Positions 43,514-52,829 of a stretch of DNA of 64,000 nt are shown here, one piece after another. The position numbers and the translations under genes were made by a program. Every line of letters begins with the position of its first letter. The stretch's first letter is position 1. The stretch comes from an uncultured Pelagibacteraceae bacterium. Its GTDB lineage: Bacteria > Pseudomonadota > Alphaproteobacteria > Pelagibacterales > Pelagibacteraceae. The notes under the pieces were generated by a model, which did not search any database, had not been told where the DNA came from, and saw nothing but the letters and a program-made list of their open reading frames with translations. The DNA lies in contig CACBQD010000004.1 of the NCBI GenBank assembly GCA_902541285.1, positions 1-64,000 of the forward strand, read 5' to 3'.

Positions 43514-43815
43514 ATGCCATTTTGGCCAAATCCATCAAATGGATTTAGTTTGTGTTATTTTTAATATGTGATATCTCACCAGCTAAGTGTCAGGTGGCGT
43601 TATTCTAAGCATTTGCACCTCCTTCACTTATAAAAATAAGTTTTAGATAGGTTGTATTCAACAAATTTATTTCTATTTTTTATAAATATATTATTTGAAT
43701 ACAACCTGTCTCTTTAGTAGATTCTCGATATCAAAATAATCAAAATATTCCCAAACTCTTAAATGAAACTTATGTCACAGAGACAGACAATAAATATATT
43801 TGTAATTAAAATCTC
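43514..43815. other. Non-coding spacer with several inverted repeats, candidate structured RNA
   Basis: This stretch has no convincing gene. It holds (1) an 8-base-pair hairpin at 43528-43546 (AAATCCAT-CAA-ATGGATTT); (2) a two-part stem at 43585-43629 (AAGTG and AGGTG pairing with CACCT and CACTT around a 19-base loop), containing CACCTCCTT, the anti-Shine-Dalgarno sequence, on the plus strand; and (3) a 17-base inverted repeat at 43645-43661 / 43695-43711. On the minus strand AAGGAGG precedes a 9-codon mini-frame (43612-43583). I cannot match it to a known RNA family. Confidence 0.5.
43645..43711 (+). repeat. 17-base inverted repeat with 33-base A+T loop
   Basis: AGATAGGTTGTATTCAA at 43645-43661 is complementary to TTGAATACAACCTGTCT at 43695-43711. 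The single difference is a G-U pair in plus-strand RNA and a C-A mismatch in minus-strand RNA, so a plus-strand transcript is favoured. It could be an RNA stem or a protein-binding palindrome. Confidence 0.6.
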
Positions 43816-44007
43816 ATGAAAACAATATTTGTTATTGGATCAAAAAAACATACTTTGAAATACACTAGAAAAATGCCTGAGGGTGAAGTTAAGAAAATGA
43901 AATCTTTTGTTACAAACAAAGGGCAAAAACTTGAAAAAACTTCAAAATTTAAAATTTTAAAAGTATCAGACGACAAAACTTCAAGAACTTTCAAAATCAG
44001 TCTTTAA
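43816..44007 (+). CDS. Small basic protein of unknown function (63 residues)
   Basis: The product starts MKTIFVIGSKKHTLKY and is rich in lysine and threonine, with alternating short beta-like stretches and no membrane helix. It lies 9 bases before the photolyase gene and may be cotranscribed. The opposite strand is also open here, so coding is not certain. No family recognised. Confidence 0.5.
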   Translation: MKTIFVIGSKKHTLKYTRKMPEGEVKKMKSFVTNKGQKLEKTSKFKILKVSDDKTSRTFKISL

Positions 44008-44016
44008 TTATTTAAA

Positions 44017-45474
44017 ATGAACAAAATCGTATGGTTCAGGAACGATTTACGTGTATCTAATAATGATGCATTTAATGAGGCTATAAAATCAGGAAAGATT
44101 TTACCAATTTACATATTTGATAAAGAATATCACAAATTACCTACATCAAGCTCATTTCATCTAGATTTTTTAAAATCATCATTAGAAGATTTAAAAAAAA
44201 CATTGAGTGAAAAATATAATTCTAAACTCAACATATATTATGGAGATACATTAGAAATATTAAGTCATTTAACTGATAAATTTGAAATAAATGAAGTTTA
44301 TTCAAATATAATATTCAAGAACATGTATATAACTAACTTAGATAAAGAAGTTAGTTTTTTATTTAAAGAAAAAAATATTAATTGGAAAATATCAAATCAA
44401 TTTGGCGTTCAACTAAATCATAGAATTAGAAATAAATGGTCATATAATTGGAATAAATTTATAGATAGTGAAAGCGTAAATTCAAATTTAAATTGTGAGT
44501 TTATTTCAGATAATTATGTAGAGGATTTAACAAAAATACAAACAAATAATTTAGAAAATGGAAAAATTCAAATTGGTGGAAGACAAAATTCACTTCAACT
44601 ATTAGATTCTTTCCTTAATGACAGATCAGAAAATTACCAAAAAGAAATGTCTTCACCGATAACAGGAGAAACTTCTTGTTCTAGATTAAGCCCTCACATT
44701 GCATTCGGAAATATTTCTATTAAAGAAATTTTTAAAAAAACTAATGATAAGTTAAAATCTAATTTATCTTTTTCAAAAAAGAAATCCTTAATTGCTTTTA
44801 AAAGCAGATTAGCCTGGCACTGTCATTTTATACAAAAGTTATATGATGAGCCAGAAATTGAATTTAGAAATATGAATAGTGCTTATAATGGAATAAGAGA
44901 AAATGATTTTAATAAAGATTATCACTCAGCATGGAAAAATGGAACTACTGGTTATCCGTTTGTTGATGCTTGCATGAGGTACCTTAGAACTAATGGATGG
45001 ATTAATTTTAGAATGAGAGCAATGTTAGTTTCATTTGCGTCTTATCAATTATGGCTTGATTGGAAAAAAACATCAAAACATTTAGCAAAATTATTTACAG
45101 ATTACGAGCCAGGTATTCATTATTCACAGTTTCAAATGCAATCAGGAACAACAGGAATAAACTCAATAAGAATTTACAATCCAATTAAACAATCAATTGA
45201 TCAAGATCCTTCAGGAGATTTTATAAAAAAATGGGTCCCAGAATTAAAAAATGTTCCAGGAAAATTAATTCATGAACCATGGAAATTAACATTCATTGAA
45301 CAAAAGGGAATAGATTTAGAAATTGGTAAAGATTATCCATCACCAATAGTTGATAATAAAATATCGACTAAAACTGCTAAAGAAAAAATCTGGAGTGTTA
45401 AGAAAACAACAGAAGCAAAAGTTATTTCAGCCGAAGTACTAAATAAACACGCTAGTTTATCTCAAAGAAGATAA
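44017..45474 (+). CDS. phrB: Deoxyribodipyrimidine photolyase / cryptochrome family
   Basis: This 485-residue flavoprotein starts [18 protein letters not shown], the antenna domain. It has the FAD-binding region with [17 protein letters not shown] near 218 and the [29 protein letters not shown] region (about 308-336, cited in parts) typical of CPD photolyases. It repairs UV-induced pyrimidine dimers using blue light, as expected in surface-ocean bacteria. A 6-4 photolyase or cryptochrome is less likely given its bacterial class I features. Confidence 0.92.
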   Translation: MNKIVWFRNDLRVSNNDAFNEAIKSGKILPIYIFDKEYHKLPTSSSFHLDFLKSSLEDLKKTLSEKYNSKLNIYYGDTLEILSHLTDKFEINEVYSNIIFKNMYITNLDKEVSFLFKEKNINWKISNQFGVQLNHRIRNKWSYNWNKFIDSESVNSNLNCEFISDNYVEDLTKIQTNNLENGKIQIGGRQNSLQLLDSFLNDRSENYQKEMSSPITGETSCSRLSPHIAFGNISIKEIFKKTNDKLKSNLSFSKKKSLIAFKSRLAWHCHFIQKLYDEPEIEFRNMNSAYNGIRENDFNKDYHSAWKNGTTGYPFVDACMRYLRTNGWINFRMRAMLVSFASYQLWLDWKKTSKHLAKLFTDYEPGIHYSQFQMQSGTTGINSIRIYNPIKQSIDQDPSGDFIKKWVPELKNVPGKLIHEPWKLTFIEQKGIDLEIGKDYPSPIVDNKISTKTAKEKIWSVKKTTEAKVISAEVLNKHASLSQRR

Positions 45475-45477
45475 AGT

Positions 45478-45615
45478 TTAATTACCGTAAGGTATTCCAA
45501 CTAATTTTCCATTTTCATTATAAAAATAAAAAAAGTTGGGGTTTATTACTTTTGGCTTTTTTGAAAGTGTTTTAGATTTATTTATTGATTTATTTTTTTT
45601 TAATTTACGTTTCAC
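45478..45615 (-). CDS. Small basic peptide (45 residues, GTG start)
   Basis: The frame runs from GTG 45615, with AAGAAG as a weak ribosome site, to a stop at 45478. The product is lysine-rich at the start and ends FFYFYNENGKLVGIPYGN, which looks protein-like. It converges on phrB with a 3-base gap. Unknown and uncertain. The remaining 45616-45726 spacer shows nothing recognisable. Confidence 0.4.
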   Translation of the reverse strand: MKRKLKKNKSINKSKTLSKKPKVINPNFFYFYNENGKLVGIPYGN

Positions 45616-45726
45616 AACTTCTTAATACTAAAAAAAATTAGGTAAACTATTGATAACTTTTCAACCCAGATATGCATTTATTTTTAATCAATAAATTCAA
45701 ATTAAGTATATCTATTCATTTACCTT

Positions 45727-48318
45727 ATGAAATTATCTGAATTATTTGAGCAAAATGGCTTTGATCTAGGAAATCTAAAAGAATCTTTTGATTTAATAGA
45801 TGGAATATCAAAACATATAATAGCTGAAAGTGATGAAGTTTTAGCAAAGCAGCATCAAATTTCAGAAAACATTTATTTTTTAATTAAAGGCAAAGCTACA
45901 TTTACCAAGTATTTTGAAACAAAATCTATAACCTTTGCAAAAATAACAAAGCCTGCAACACCATTAGGTATATCTGGACTTAATCAACCCAATAGATTTA
46001 TGGGTGAAATATTTATTGAAGGTGGAACAGAATATATCTCGATAAAACTAGATGATTTAAGAGATTTACAACAAAAAAACAGTAAACTTATATCTACATT
46101 ATATTCAGCCATTTCTTTTTTTTCTTTCCAACTTCTTGTCTCTTCAAGAAATTTAAACACTTTGTATAAAGATGATGAAATACAAATTTCTCCAGGCATC
46201 CCATCAGAAAAAAGTATTACAAATATACATAGAATTAAATCTGCTACTTTTTTTTCAACACTTACTGATGATGACTTAGAAAAGTTTATTAAATTAGGTA
46301 ATATTAAGATGTATTCATCAAATCAATATATCGTTAAAGAGGGAGATGCTTCAAAAGGTTTAAAGATATTATTAAGTGGTAAAGTTGATGGCTTATTCCA
46401 TAACTTTATTAATGGAAAAATAAGAAGAAATTTTAGAACTCTAACTAGAGCTGGTATAGCTCTAACTTTATCTTCCGGAAAAGGAGATTTTTTTAATCCA
46501 TATACAATTAAATCTACTAGGGATACAAAAGTTTTACATATTTCTAATGAAGCACTTGAAAATCTGATTATTTCTGATCCTGAATTATCAATAAAGATTT
46601 TCAAAAGACAATTGTGGCAGCTAGGACGTTTCCAACAAAGTGCAACTGGTCTAACAAAATATTCAGCGGAAAACGAATTAGAATTTGTTAATTTATTATT
46701 GAAAGATAATACTGCAAGAATACCTGCTAGTTCTAAGTTATATAGTATTCCACATTTATTGAAGAGTACTCATACTTATGCAATGGCATTTGATGTAGTT
46801 TACGAACTACTTATTAAAGGAAATGAAATAGAAAAATCATTATCTAGTTTAATAAAAGATACCTTAAATAATTTAGAAAGAGAGTCTCGTTTCCACAGCC
46901 AATTAAATATTATTTATAATAGAGTTTCAAATTCTTCTAGTAATTCAGATAAAACAAAATTAAGAGAGTTAACCAATTCAAATTTCACAAAAGCTTTTGA
47001 TAATGTTAAATATGTAATTAAGGGTTGGGAAAATTTGCCAGATGAACCAACAAATATTTTTTTCTACAATCACTTAGCAGCTATAGATGATAATCAGCTT
47101 GCAAATGGGCATTCATTTTCAATCGACAGTCATTTCATCAGTTCAAAAATATTACATCCAAAATATAATGATGGAGGCCAACGTATTGTTAGAACAAGTC
47201 GGAACACAGAATTTTGGAGATATAATTACTATGAAAATTTAGATTACATTTTTGTTCATACCCCAGAGTCTGATAAGTTGGATGAAAGCGAAGAGGAAAA
47301 GAAATTAAGAAAACAAAAGCTTTTTGACGAAGCTCAAAAGGTATTTAATAAAAAACAACCGATTGTAATTGCCCCCGAAGGAACATCAGAAACAGAAGAT
47401 AATAAAACAATAACATCTCCAGGACCATTTAAATCTGGAGCATTTAACCTTGCATTTAAACTTAACCCAAAACCAAAACTTATTCCAATTGCCCTTGCTA
47501 ATTTTGATTATCCAGTTTCTAAAACAATATATTCAGCAGTTATTAAGGAGCCAATAACTATAAGTGATCATGTCAAAGATCCAGAAAATCAAGAAGAAAT
47601 GAAAAGCTTCTTAGATAATTACAGAACCAAATTTAGATCTTATGTAGAAGAAGCTATTGATTTAGCTAAAAATGTTCAAGACAATATAGATAAAATTGAG
47701 AATTTGAAAACTAATGTAAATTTAGTCAGTCCAGTTGAAGAAGAGTTTGAGCTCGACGTTAGAGAATTAGAACATAATTCTTTTCAACAAAAAAATACAA
47801 ATAACAGTGTTGCCTTGTATGGTAGTTCAACTTTTAAATTGTGGGATAATGCCAAAAATGATTTATCAATAAATAATCTTTATAATTTAGGTTTTGGTGG
47901 CTCAACCTTAGTCTCTTGTAGAAGATATTTTGATAGATTGGTTGCTCCTTTAAACCCATCTAATCTTTTCTTTTATGCTGGAGATAATGATATTGGTTAT
48001 GGAATGGATAGTGATGAATTGTTAAAAGAATTTTTATTATTTTCTAACCAAGTTGAAGAAAAACTACCAAGAGCAAAATGTTTTTTTATTTCAATTAAGC
48101 CTAGTCCCTTTAGAAGAGATCTTATGTCGACAATTTTAGATGCTAATTCAAAGATAAAAAAACACCTAACTAATTTAAAAATGTGGGATTATGTTGATAT
48201 TACAACACCAATGATAAATGCTGGTTATGATAAGTTTTATGATGAAGATCCACTACATATGAACGAACTTGGATATAGTTTGTTAAGCAAGCTTGTAAGA
48301 GACAAAATTTACAATTAA
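45727..48318 (+). CDS. Three-part fusion: cyclic-nucleotide-binding-like domains, PlsC-type acyltransferase, SGNH hydrolase
   Basis: This 863-residue soluble protein appears to hold two cNMP-binding-like domains (about residues 30-112 and 176-285), a phospholipid acyltransferase-like region and a C-terminal SGNH/GDSL esterase. In the acyltransferase the HX4D motif is NHLAAID (His449, Asp454) and the PEGT motif is APEGTS (550-553). In the esterase the catalytic serine is in GSST (700/701), followed by NLGFGGS (720-726), GDND (752-755) and DPLHMN (Asp841, His844), i.e. all four blocks. All catalytic residues seem intact. It may remodel lipids in response to a ligand. I do not know this architecture from standard families. 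Confidence 0.8.
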   Translation: MKLSELFEQNGFDLGNLKESFDLIDGISKHIIAESDEVLAKQHQISENIYFLIKGKATFTKYFETKSITFAKITKPATPLGISGLNQPNRFMGEIFIEGGTEYISIKLDDLRDLQQKNSKLISTLYSAISFFSFQLLVSSRNLNTLYKDDEIQISPGIPSEKSITNIHRIKSATFFSTLTDDDLEKFIKLGNIKMYSSNQYIVKEGDASKGLKILLSGKVDGLFHNFINGKIRRNFRTLTRAGIALTLSSGKGDFFNPYTIKSTRDTKVLHISNEALENLIISDPELSIKIFKRQLWQLGRFQQSATGLTKYSAENELEFVNLLLKDNTARIPASSKLYSIPHLLKSTHTYAMAFDVVYELLIKGNEIEKSLSSLIKDTLNNLERESRFHSQLNIIYNRVSNSSSNSDKTKLRELTNSNFTKAFDNVKYVIKGWENLPDEPTNIFFYNHLAAIDDNQLANGHSFSIDSHFISSKILHPKYNDGGQRIVRTSRNTEFWRYNYYENLDYIFVHTPESDKLDESEEEKKLRKQKLFDEAQKVFNKKQPIVIAPEGTSETEDNKTITSPGPFKSGAFNLAFKLNPKPKLIPIALANFDYPVSKTIYSAVIKEPITISDHVKDPENQEEMKSFLDNYRTKFRSYVEEAIDLAKNVQDNIDKIENLKTNVNLVSPVEEEFELDVRELEHNSFQQKNTNNSVALYGSSTFKLWDNAKNDLSINNLYNLGFGGSTLVSCRRYFDRLVAPLNPSNLFFYAGDNDIGYGMDSDELLKEFLLFSNQVEEKLPRAKCFFISIKPSPFRRDLMSTILDANSKIKKHLTNLKMWDYVDITTPMINAGYDKFYDEDPLHMNELGYSLLSKLVRDKIYN

Positions 48319-48326
48319 TATTTTTA

Positions 48327-48872
48327 ATGAGTTTTAAAAAATATCTATGGAAATGTAGATTGCTAGTACTCAATACGCCTAATTACAATCATTCAGAATA
48401 TAAAAGATCAAAAGATTTGTATCAAAAAGAAATTAAAGCTTTTCATAAAAGATATATAAAATTAGTTACAAAATTAGATAAATCAAAAAAATTTAAAGTT
48501 ACTTTAATTGGTTTTGATGGCACAATAAAGACTGAGTTAGATAATATATATAAAAAAAAAATCTTTGAAATAGTCGATAAAATGCCAATGAATAAACTAA
48601 TCAAAGATAAAAAATTTAAACCCTTAAATCTTTCTTTATTTTCAGATTATAAACCAGAGACAACCTTAAAAGGTTTAGGATTTAAAGATAAGGAAAAAGC
48701 ATTGTTTACTGTTTCAGCCATAAAAAAAAGACCAATAAAATACCAAGTAAATGTTATTGCAACTATGTTAGGTAGAGCTAAAAATCATCCAAATAAAACA
48801 AAAGATATGAATGATGCAATAATTGTATTTAAAAAATGGATGGAAAATTATAAGGAAAATAAAAAAAAATGA
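48327..48872 (+). CDS. Unknown basic protein (181 residues)
   Basis: The N-terminal half (WKCRLLVLNTPNYNHSEYKRSKDLYQ, cited as a motif region near 8-33) resembles the thioredoxin-like DUF4174 pattern without an active-site CxxC. The C-terminal half (KRPIKYQVNVIATMLGRAKNH near 133) is faintly like DUF3175. It is lysine-rich, has no signal peptide, and overlaps the next small gene by 4 bases. Family links are weak. Confidence 0.65.
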   Translation: MSFKKYLWKCRLLVLNTPNYNHSEYKRSKDLYQKEIKAFHKRYIKLVTKLDKSKKFKVTLIGFDGTIKTELDNIYKKKIFEIVDKMPMNKLIKDKKFKPLNLSLFSDYKPETTLKGLGFKDKEKALFTVSAIKKRPIKYQVNVIATMLGRAKNHPNKTKDMNDAIIVFKKWMENYKENKKK

Positions 48873-49066
48873 TTGAATTTTTATTTAAAGTATCGCTTTT
48901 AATCCTTGGTTTAATAGTAATTAGGTTTGGTATAATTCAGATTAGAAAGTACAAAAAGGGAGAAATTAGATCAAAGAATAATATTTTTAGTCAAATTTCA
49001 TTTTTAATTTTCTTTGCTGCAATTATAGGGTTAGTTATTTATTCAATTTTAGGCTTACTTGAGTAA
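48869..49066 (+). CDS. Small two-helix membrane protein (65 residues)
   Basis: Two hydrophobic helices (about 3-22 and 42-63) flank a lysine/arginine-rich loop (IRKYKKGEIRSKNN). It overlaps the preceding gene by four bases (ATGA), which supports expression. No family recognised. Confidence 0.6.
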   Translation: MIEFLFKVSLLILGLIVIRFGIIQIRKYKKGEIRSKNNIFSQISFLIFFAAIIGLVIYSILGLLE

Positions 49067-49110
49067 GCTAATTTATCTCATATATTAATTTTTAAATTTC
49101 AATAAAGAGC

Positions 49111-50544
49111 TTGAATATGAAAAAAATTATCTTCGTTATTCTCAGTATTTTATCAATATTTAGTTATGCAAACGCTAAAGATTTTTTCTTAAATATTACT
49201 GATCAAATAGCAGAAAATGAGTTCCGATTAAGCTATGGAGTTTCAGTTACTGATGTTAACAAAGATAATAAATATGATTTTGTGGTAACTGGCTTTGGTT
49301 TCAAAAATCTAGCTCTTTCTTATAAAGATGGAAAATTAATAAATATTGTAAATGAAAAAATTTTTACAGATGAAGAAAGAAGAACAATTGGTGTTGCCGC
49401 ATGTGATATCGATCAAGATGGCTATGAAGAAATATATTTTTTAAATACTGATACATATAGTGGATCAAAAATTTATTCTGATCGATTAATAGATTTAAAT
49501 AATAATAAATTTGAGGATTTATTTGAAAAAGAAATTAATCAAAATGAATTAAACTTAACAGCTGGAAGATCTGTTGTTTGTGTAGATAGAAATGGAGATG
49601 GCGCTTATGGTATTTATGTTGCAAATTATGGAGGTCCTACTCGATTTTATGAATTAATTAGAGATCGAATAAAAGACCAGGCTAAATTATTATCGATCGA
49701 TAAAATTACTGGAGGTAGAGCTATTGTATCAGGTCATATTCTTTCTGACAGATCTGATATTTTTGCAGCAAATGAAAGAGGAGATAACTTTTTATATTAT
49801 AATTCTAAAGGATCTTTCCAAGATGTAGCTAAAGAGTATGCAGTTCAAGATAGATTTGAAAATGGCAGAGGAACAGCTCTAAGTGACCTTTTGTATAGAG
49901 GAAGATTAGATATTTTATCTTCAAACTGGGATGGAATGCATAGAGCATACGTTTTAGATGGAGATAAATTTAAAGACATATCAACTTCTCCATACAATGA
50001 TCCTACAAAAATCAGAACAGTTATTTCAGCTGATTTTGACAATGATGGATACGATGAAATTTTTTTGAATAATATTGGAGAACCTAATAAACTTTTCAAA
50101 GTTTTAGAGGGTGGAGTATTTAAAGAAATTAAAATGGAAAATGGTTTAGAGACAGTTGGTCTTGGAACTGGAGCAGCTGTTGCAGACGTTGATGGCGATG
50201 GAATTTTAGAGCTATTAGTTTCACATGGAGAGTCAGGGTTTCAACCATTAACTTTATATAAAGCAGATATACAAAATTATAATTATTTAAGAATTAAGCC
50301 TCTTAATCAATTTGGAGCTCCTGCAAGAGGTGCAACAGTAACAATTAAATCTAATAAAAGAATTCACTCAAAAACAATTGATGCAGGCTCAGGTTATCTT
50401 TGTCAGATGGAACCAGTTGCTCATTATGGAATAAGAAAAGGTGAAAAAGACTTTAAAGTTGAAATTAAATGGACTGATGGATCAATAGAAACATTTGATA
50501 TAGATGAATTAAATAAAACTTACGAATTTAGACAAAAATTATAG
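49111..50544 (+). CDS. Secreted FG-GAP / ASPIC-UnbV (CRTAC1-like) repeat protein
   Basis: This 477-residue exported protein has a signal peptide (about 1-22, ending YANA). It shows repeated calcium-type D-x-[DN]-x-D-G loops such as DVNKDNKYDF, DIDQDGYEE, DRNGDGAYG, DFDNDGYDE and DVDGDGILE, the signature of FG-GAP beta-propeller blades. The C-terminal GAPARGATVTIKSN and HYGIRKGEKDFKVEIKWTDG parts match the ASPIC/UnbV domain. It probably forms an extracellular or periplasmic beta-propeller; the binding partner is unknown. Confidence 0.88.
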   Translation: MNMKKIIFVILSILSIFSYANAKDFFLNITDQIAENEFRLSYGVSVTDVNKDNKYDFVVTGFGFKNLALSYKDGKLINIVNEKIFTDEERRTIGVAACDIDQDGYEEIYFLNTDTYSGSKIYSDRLIDLNNNKFEDLFEKEINQNELNLTAGRSVVCVDRNGDGAYGIYVANYGGPTRFYELIRDRIKDQAKLLSIDKITGGRAIVSGHILSDRSDIFAANERGDNFLYYNSKGSFQDVAKEYAVQDRFENGRGTALSDLLYRGRLDILSSNWDGMHRAYVLDGDKFKDISTSPYNDPTKIRTVISADFDNDGYDEIFLNNIGEPNKLFKVLEGGVFKEIKMENGLETVGLGTGAAVADVDGDGILELLVSHGESGFQPLTLYKADIQNYNYLRIKPLNQFGAPARGATVTIKSNKRIHSKTIDAGSGYLCQMEPVAHYGIRKGEKDFKVEIKWTDGSIETFDIDELNKTYEFRQKL

Positions 50545-50602
50545 GACAATACTACTCATTATATAGTGTTGAAAAATTATAAAGCTTTTATATATCAAGC
50601 TT

Positions 50603-50746
50603 ATGACTATTTGTTCTTTATCATTATTGGCATTATTTGTTTCAGGAATTGTAATGTATCTTTTTAGAGAACCATCTGAGGAAGAATTAAAAAAATTCAA
50701 TAGTAAAACTCAAGACCGAAGTAACTGGTCAAATATGGGTTTTTAA
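50603..50746 (+). CDS. Small membrane protein (47 residues)
   Basis: The product begins MTICSLSLLALFVSGIVMYLF, a single hydrophobic helix, followed by a charged tail with EPSEEELKKFN and a final RSNWSNMGF. It lies alone between two secreted-protein genes and ends 11 bases before the next one. No family recognised, but the composition looks like a real protein. Confidence 0.5.
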   Translation: MTICSLSLLALFVSGIVMYLFREPSEEELKKFNSKTQDRSNWSNMGF

Positions 50747-50757
50747 ATCATTAATTA

Positions 50758-51459
50758 ATGTATAGTATTAAAAATATACTTAGTCTTATTATATTTTTTA
50801 TTTTTTTTTCAATTCCGATAAATTCGGCAAATTCTCAAGAAAAAAACTATTATCAAGATATCGTTAATGATTGGAATAAAATTTTCCCAGACAGAAATAG
50901 AAATGCGGCAGGTCCTAAATTTTTTAAATATATTATAGATAAAGATATCTCTTATGAAGATTTTGTAGAATATAATAAATTATATTGTGCAGTATCAGGT
51001 TCTTTAATAAGTCCAAATGCTGTTCCAGAATATGTTTATTTAACTGAAAACAATACAGGCAAAAAGATATGTGGTGAATATTATAGATGCTGCATTCCGT
51101 GCTCCTGTGATTTAATGAAATATTCAAAAACAACTAAGATGAAACATAAATTTAAAGGTATAGAAAAAGAATTTTATGTTTTCACAATTGAAAATCCTTG
51201 TGGGAAAATAGATTTTCCTGAAAGGGTAAACAAAAAATATTTTTGTAATGGCAATGATTTAGATACTAAACAAGTTTCAGTAGTAGATGGAAAACTAGTC
51301 ATTGGTTTATTACACAAAGCCAAAACCTGCACTCAATATAATGTTAATGCCATAGATAGACACCAAGTGACAGGTAGATATTGCACACTTAGAAATAATA
51401 CTCCATTAGATCAGCTTCAGTCAGGTATGGGAGATATATTCATTAAACTTGCAAGATAA
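50758..51459 (+). CDS. Secreted cysteine-rich protein of unknown function
   Basis: This 233-residue protein has a signal peptide (about 1-26, ending NSANS). Mature parts contain NDWNKIFPDRNRNAAGP and a dense cysteine cluster CGEYYRCCIPCSCDLMKY near residues 102-119, plus further cysteines near 154 and 166. The pattern suggests disulfides or a bound metal in the periplasm. I do not recognise the family. Confidence 0.7.
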   Translation: MYSIKNILSLIIFFIFFSIPINSANSQEKNYYQDIVNDWNKIFPDRNRNAAGPKFFKYIIDKDISYEDFVEYNKLYCAVSGSLISPNAVPEYVYLTENNTGKKICGEYYRCCIPCSCDLMKYSKTTKMKHKFKGIEKEFYVFTIENPCGKIDFPERVNKKYFCNGNDLDTKQVSVVDGKLVIGLLHKAKTCTQYNVNAIDRHQVTGRYCTLRNNTPLDQLQSGMGDIFIKLAR

Positions 51460-51483
51460 CACCAAGATTATATATTCATCAAA

Positions 51484-51753
51484 ATGGTATTGTATAACGA
51501 AAAAATTAAACACCTTAGTTGTTCTGATTTAAGGGTATTTTTGAAAAGATTGGTCAAGGATAAGATAGAAAAAGAATGGACCGAGGACTTTATTGATAAT
51601 ATGAACCTCGTAATAATCCCAAGAATGACAATAAAAAGACGTTATGAGAATAAGGGTATAGATATGTCTAGACTGATTGATAATCCTACCTACTATCAGC
51701 ATGTCAAAAAGAGTGTCGACTCTCGAGGCAATCTTGAATTTAAAGATCGATAA
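51484..51753 (+). CDS. Unknown protein (89 residues)
   Basis: This short hydrophilic protein has mixed charge and no signal peptide or membrane helix; a motif KHLSCSDLRVFLKRLVKD opens it. It sits 24 bases after the secreted protein gene. The ending PTYYQHVKKSVDSRGN may be a small helical domain. No family recognised. Confidence 0.6.
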   Translation: MVLYNEKIKHLSCSDLRVFLKRLVKDKIEKEWTEDFIDNMNLVIIPRMTIKRRYENKGIDMSRLIDNPTYYQHVKKSVDSRGNLEFKDR

Positions 51754-51842
51754 TTTTTTTTTCGATACGCCAATTTAATCCCTAGCACTGCATTCATATT
51801 TTCTATAAGCTGTTTTAAAAAAAACAAACTTAAGAGGGAAAT

Positions 51843-52817
51843 ATGAACAAATATTTTAAAATAATTGTTGTTTTATTATCGTCTCTATTTCTAAGTTTCT
51901 CAGCAAATTCAACTGAAGTAAAATTTGGACACGTAGGAAAACCTGGATCTTTATTTTCTGCATCAGTTGATCATTTTGCTAAACTTGCAAATGAGAGATT
52001 AGGCAGCAAAGGAAAAGTAACTGTTTTTGGTTCTTCACAACTTGGTAAAGACAAACAAGGAATGCAAAAACTAAAATTAGGTACAGTTAACATGTGGTTA
52101 CCTTCATCAGTAATGGCATCTATTCATGATGAGTTTGGTGTATTTGATATGCCTTTCATAATTAAAGACAGAAAACACATGAATAAAGTTGAAAGCCAAG
52201 TTCTACCAGGAATGTTTAAAAATCTTGAAAATAAAACTGGATACAAAGTTATTGCTGTTTGGGAAAATGGATTTAGACATATCACAAACAACACTAGACC
52301 AATTAACACTCCAGGTGACTTAAAAGGAATTAAATTAAGAACACCTAAATCAAAATGGAGAGTTAAAATGTTCCAATCATATGGTGCAAACCCAACTCCA
52401 ATGTCTTTCTCGGAAGTATTTACTGCTTTGAAAACAGGAACTATGGATGGACAAGAAAACCCATATGCTCAGATTGCTAGTGCTAAATTCCAAGAAGTTC
52501 AAAAATATTTATCTATCACAGGTCACGTTTACACTCCTGCTTATGTAACAGTACATAAAGACCACTGGAGCAAACTTCCTGCAGATGTACAAAGTATTTT
52601 AGAGCAAGCTGCTAAAGATACGCAAAAATTTGTTTACGCTGAAGCTGCTAATCTTGAAAAATCTTTATTGGGAGTTATCAAATCAGCTGGAGTTCAAGTT
52701 AACGAAGCTGACAAAGGTGCTTTCATTAGTGCAAGTAAAGGAATATACGATCAATTCGCTTCAGAAGTACCAACTGGTGGTGCGTTAATTGATAAAGTAT
52801 CGTCTTTAGCAAATTAA
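51843..52817 (+). CDS. dctP: TRAP transporter substrate-binding protein DctP
   Basis: This 324-residue periplasmic receptor has a signal peptide (about 1-23). The family signature LRTPKSKWRVKMFQSYGANPTPMSFSEVFTALKTGTMDGQENP (cited by parts near residues 163-205, with the arginine that binds a carboxylate and the QENP motif) is clear. It captures an organic acid. The downstream membrane genes follow a hairpin that probably lowers their expression. A GAGGG ribosome site precedes the ATG. Confidence 0.92.
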   Translation: MNKYFKIIVVLLSSLFLSFSANSTEVKFGHVGKPGSLFSASVDHFAKLANERLGSKGKVTVFGSSQLGKDKQGMQKLKLGTVNMWLPSSVMASIHDEFGVFDMPFIIKDRKHMNKVESQVLPGMFKNLENKTGYKVIAVWENGFRHITNNTRPINTPGDLKGIKLRTPKSKWRVKMFQSYGANPTPMSFSEVFTALKTGTMDGQENPYAQIASAKFQEVQKYLSITGHVYTPAYVTVHKDHWSKLPADVQSILEQAAKDTQKFVYAEAANLEKSLLGVIKSAGVQVNEADKGAFISASKGIYDQFASEVPTGGALIDKVSSLAN

Positions 52818-52829
52818 CATAATTTGTAA

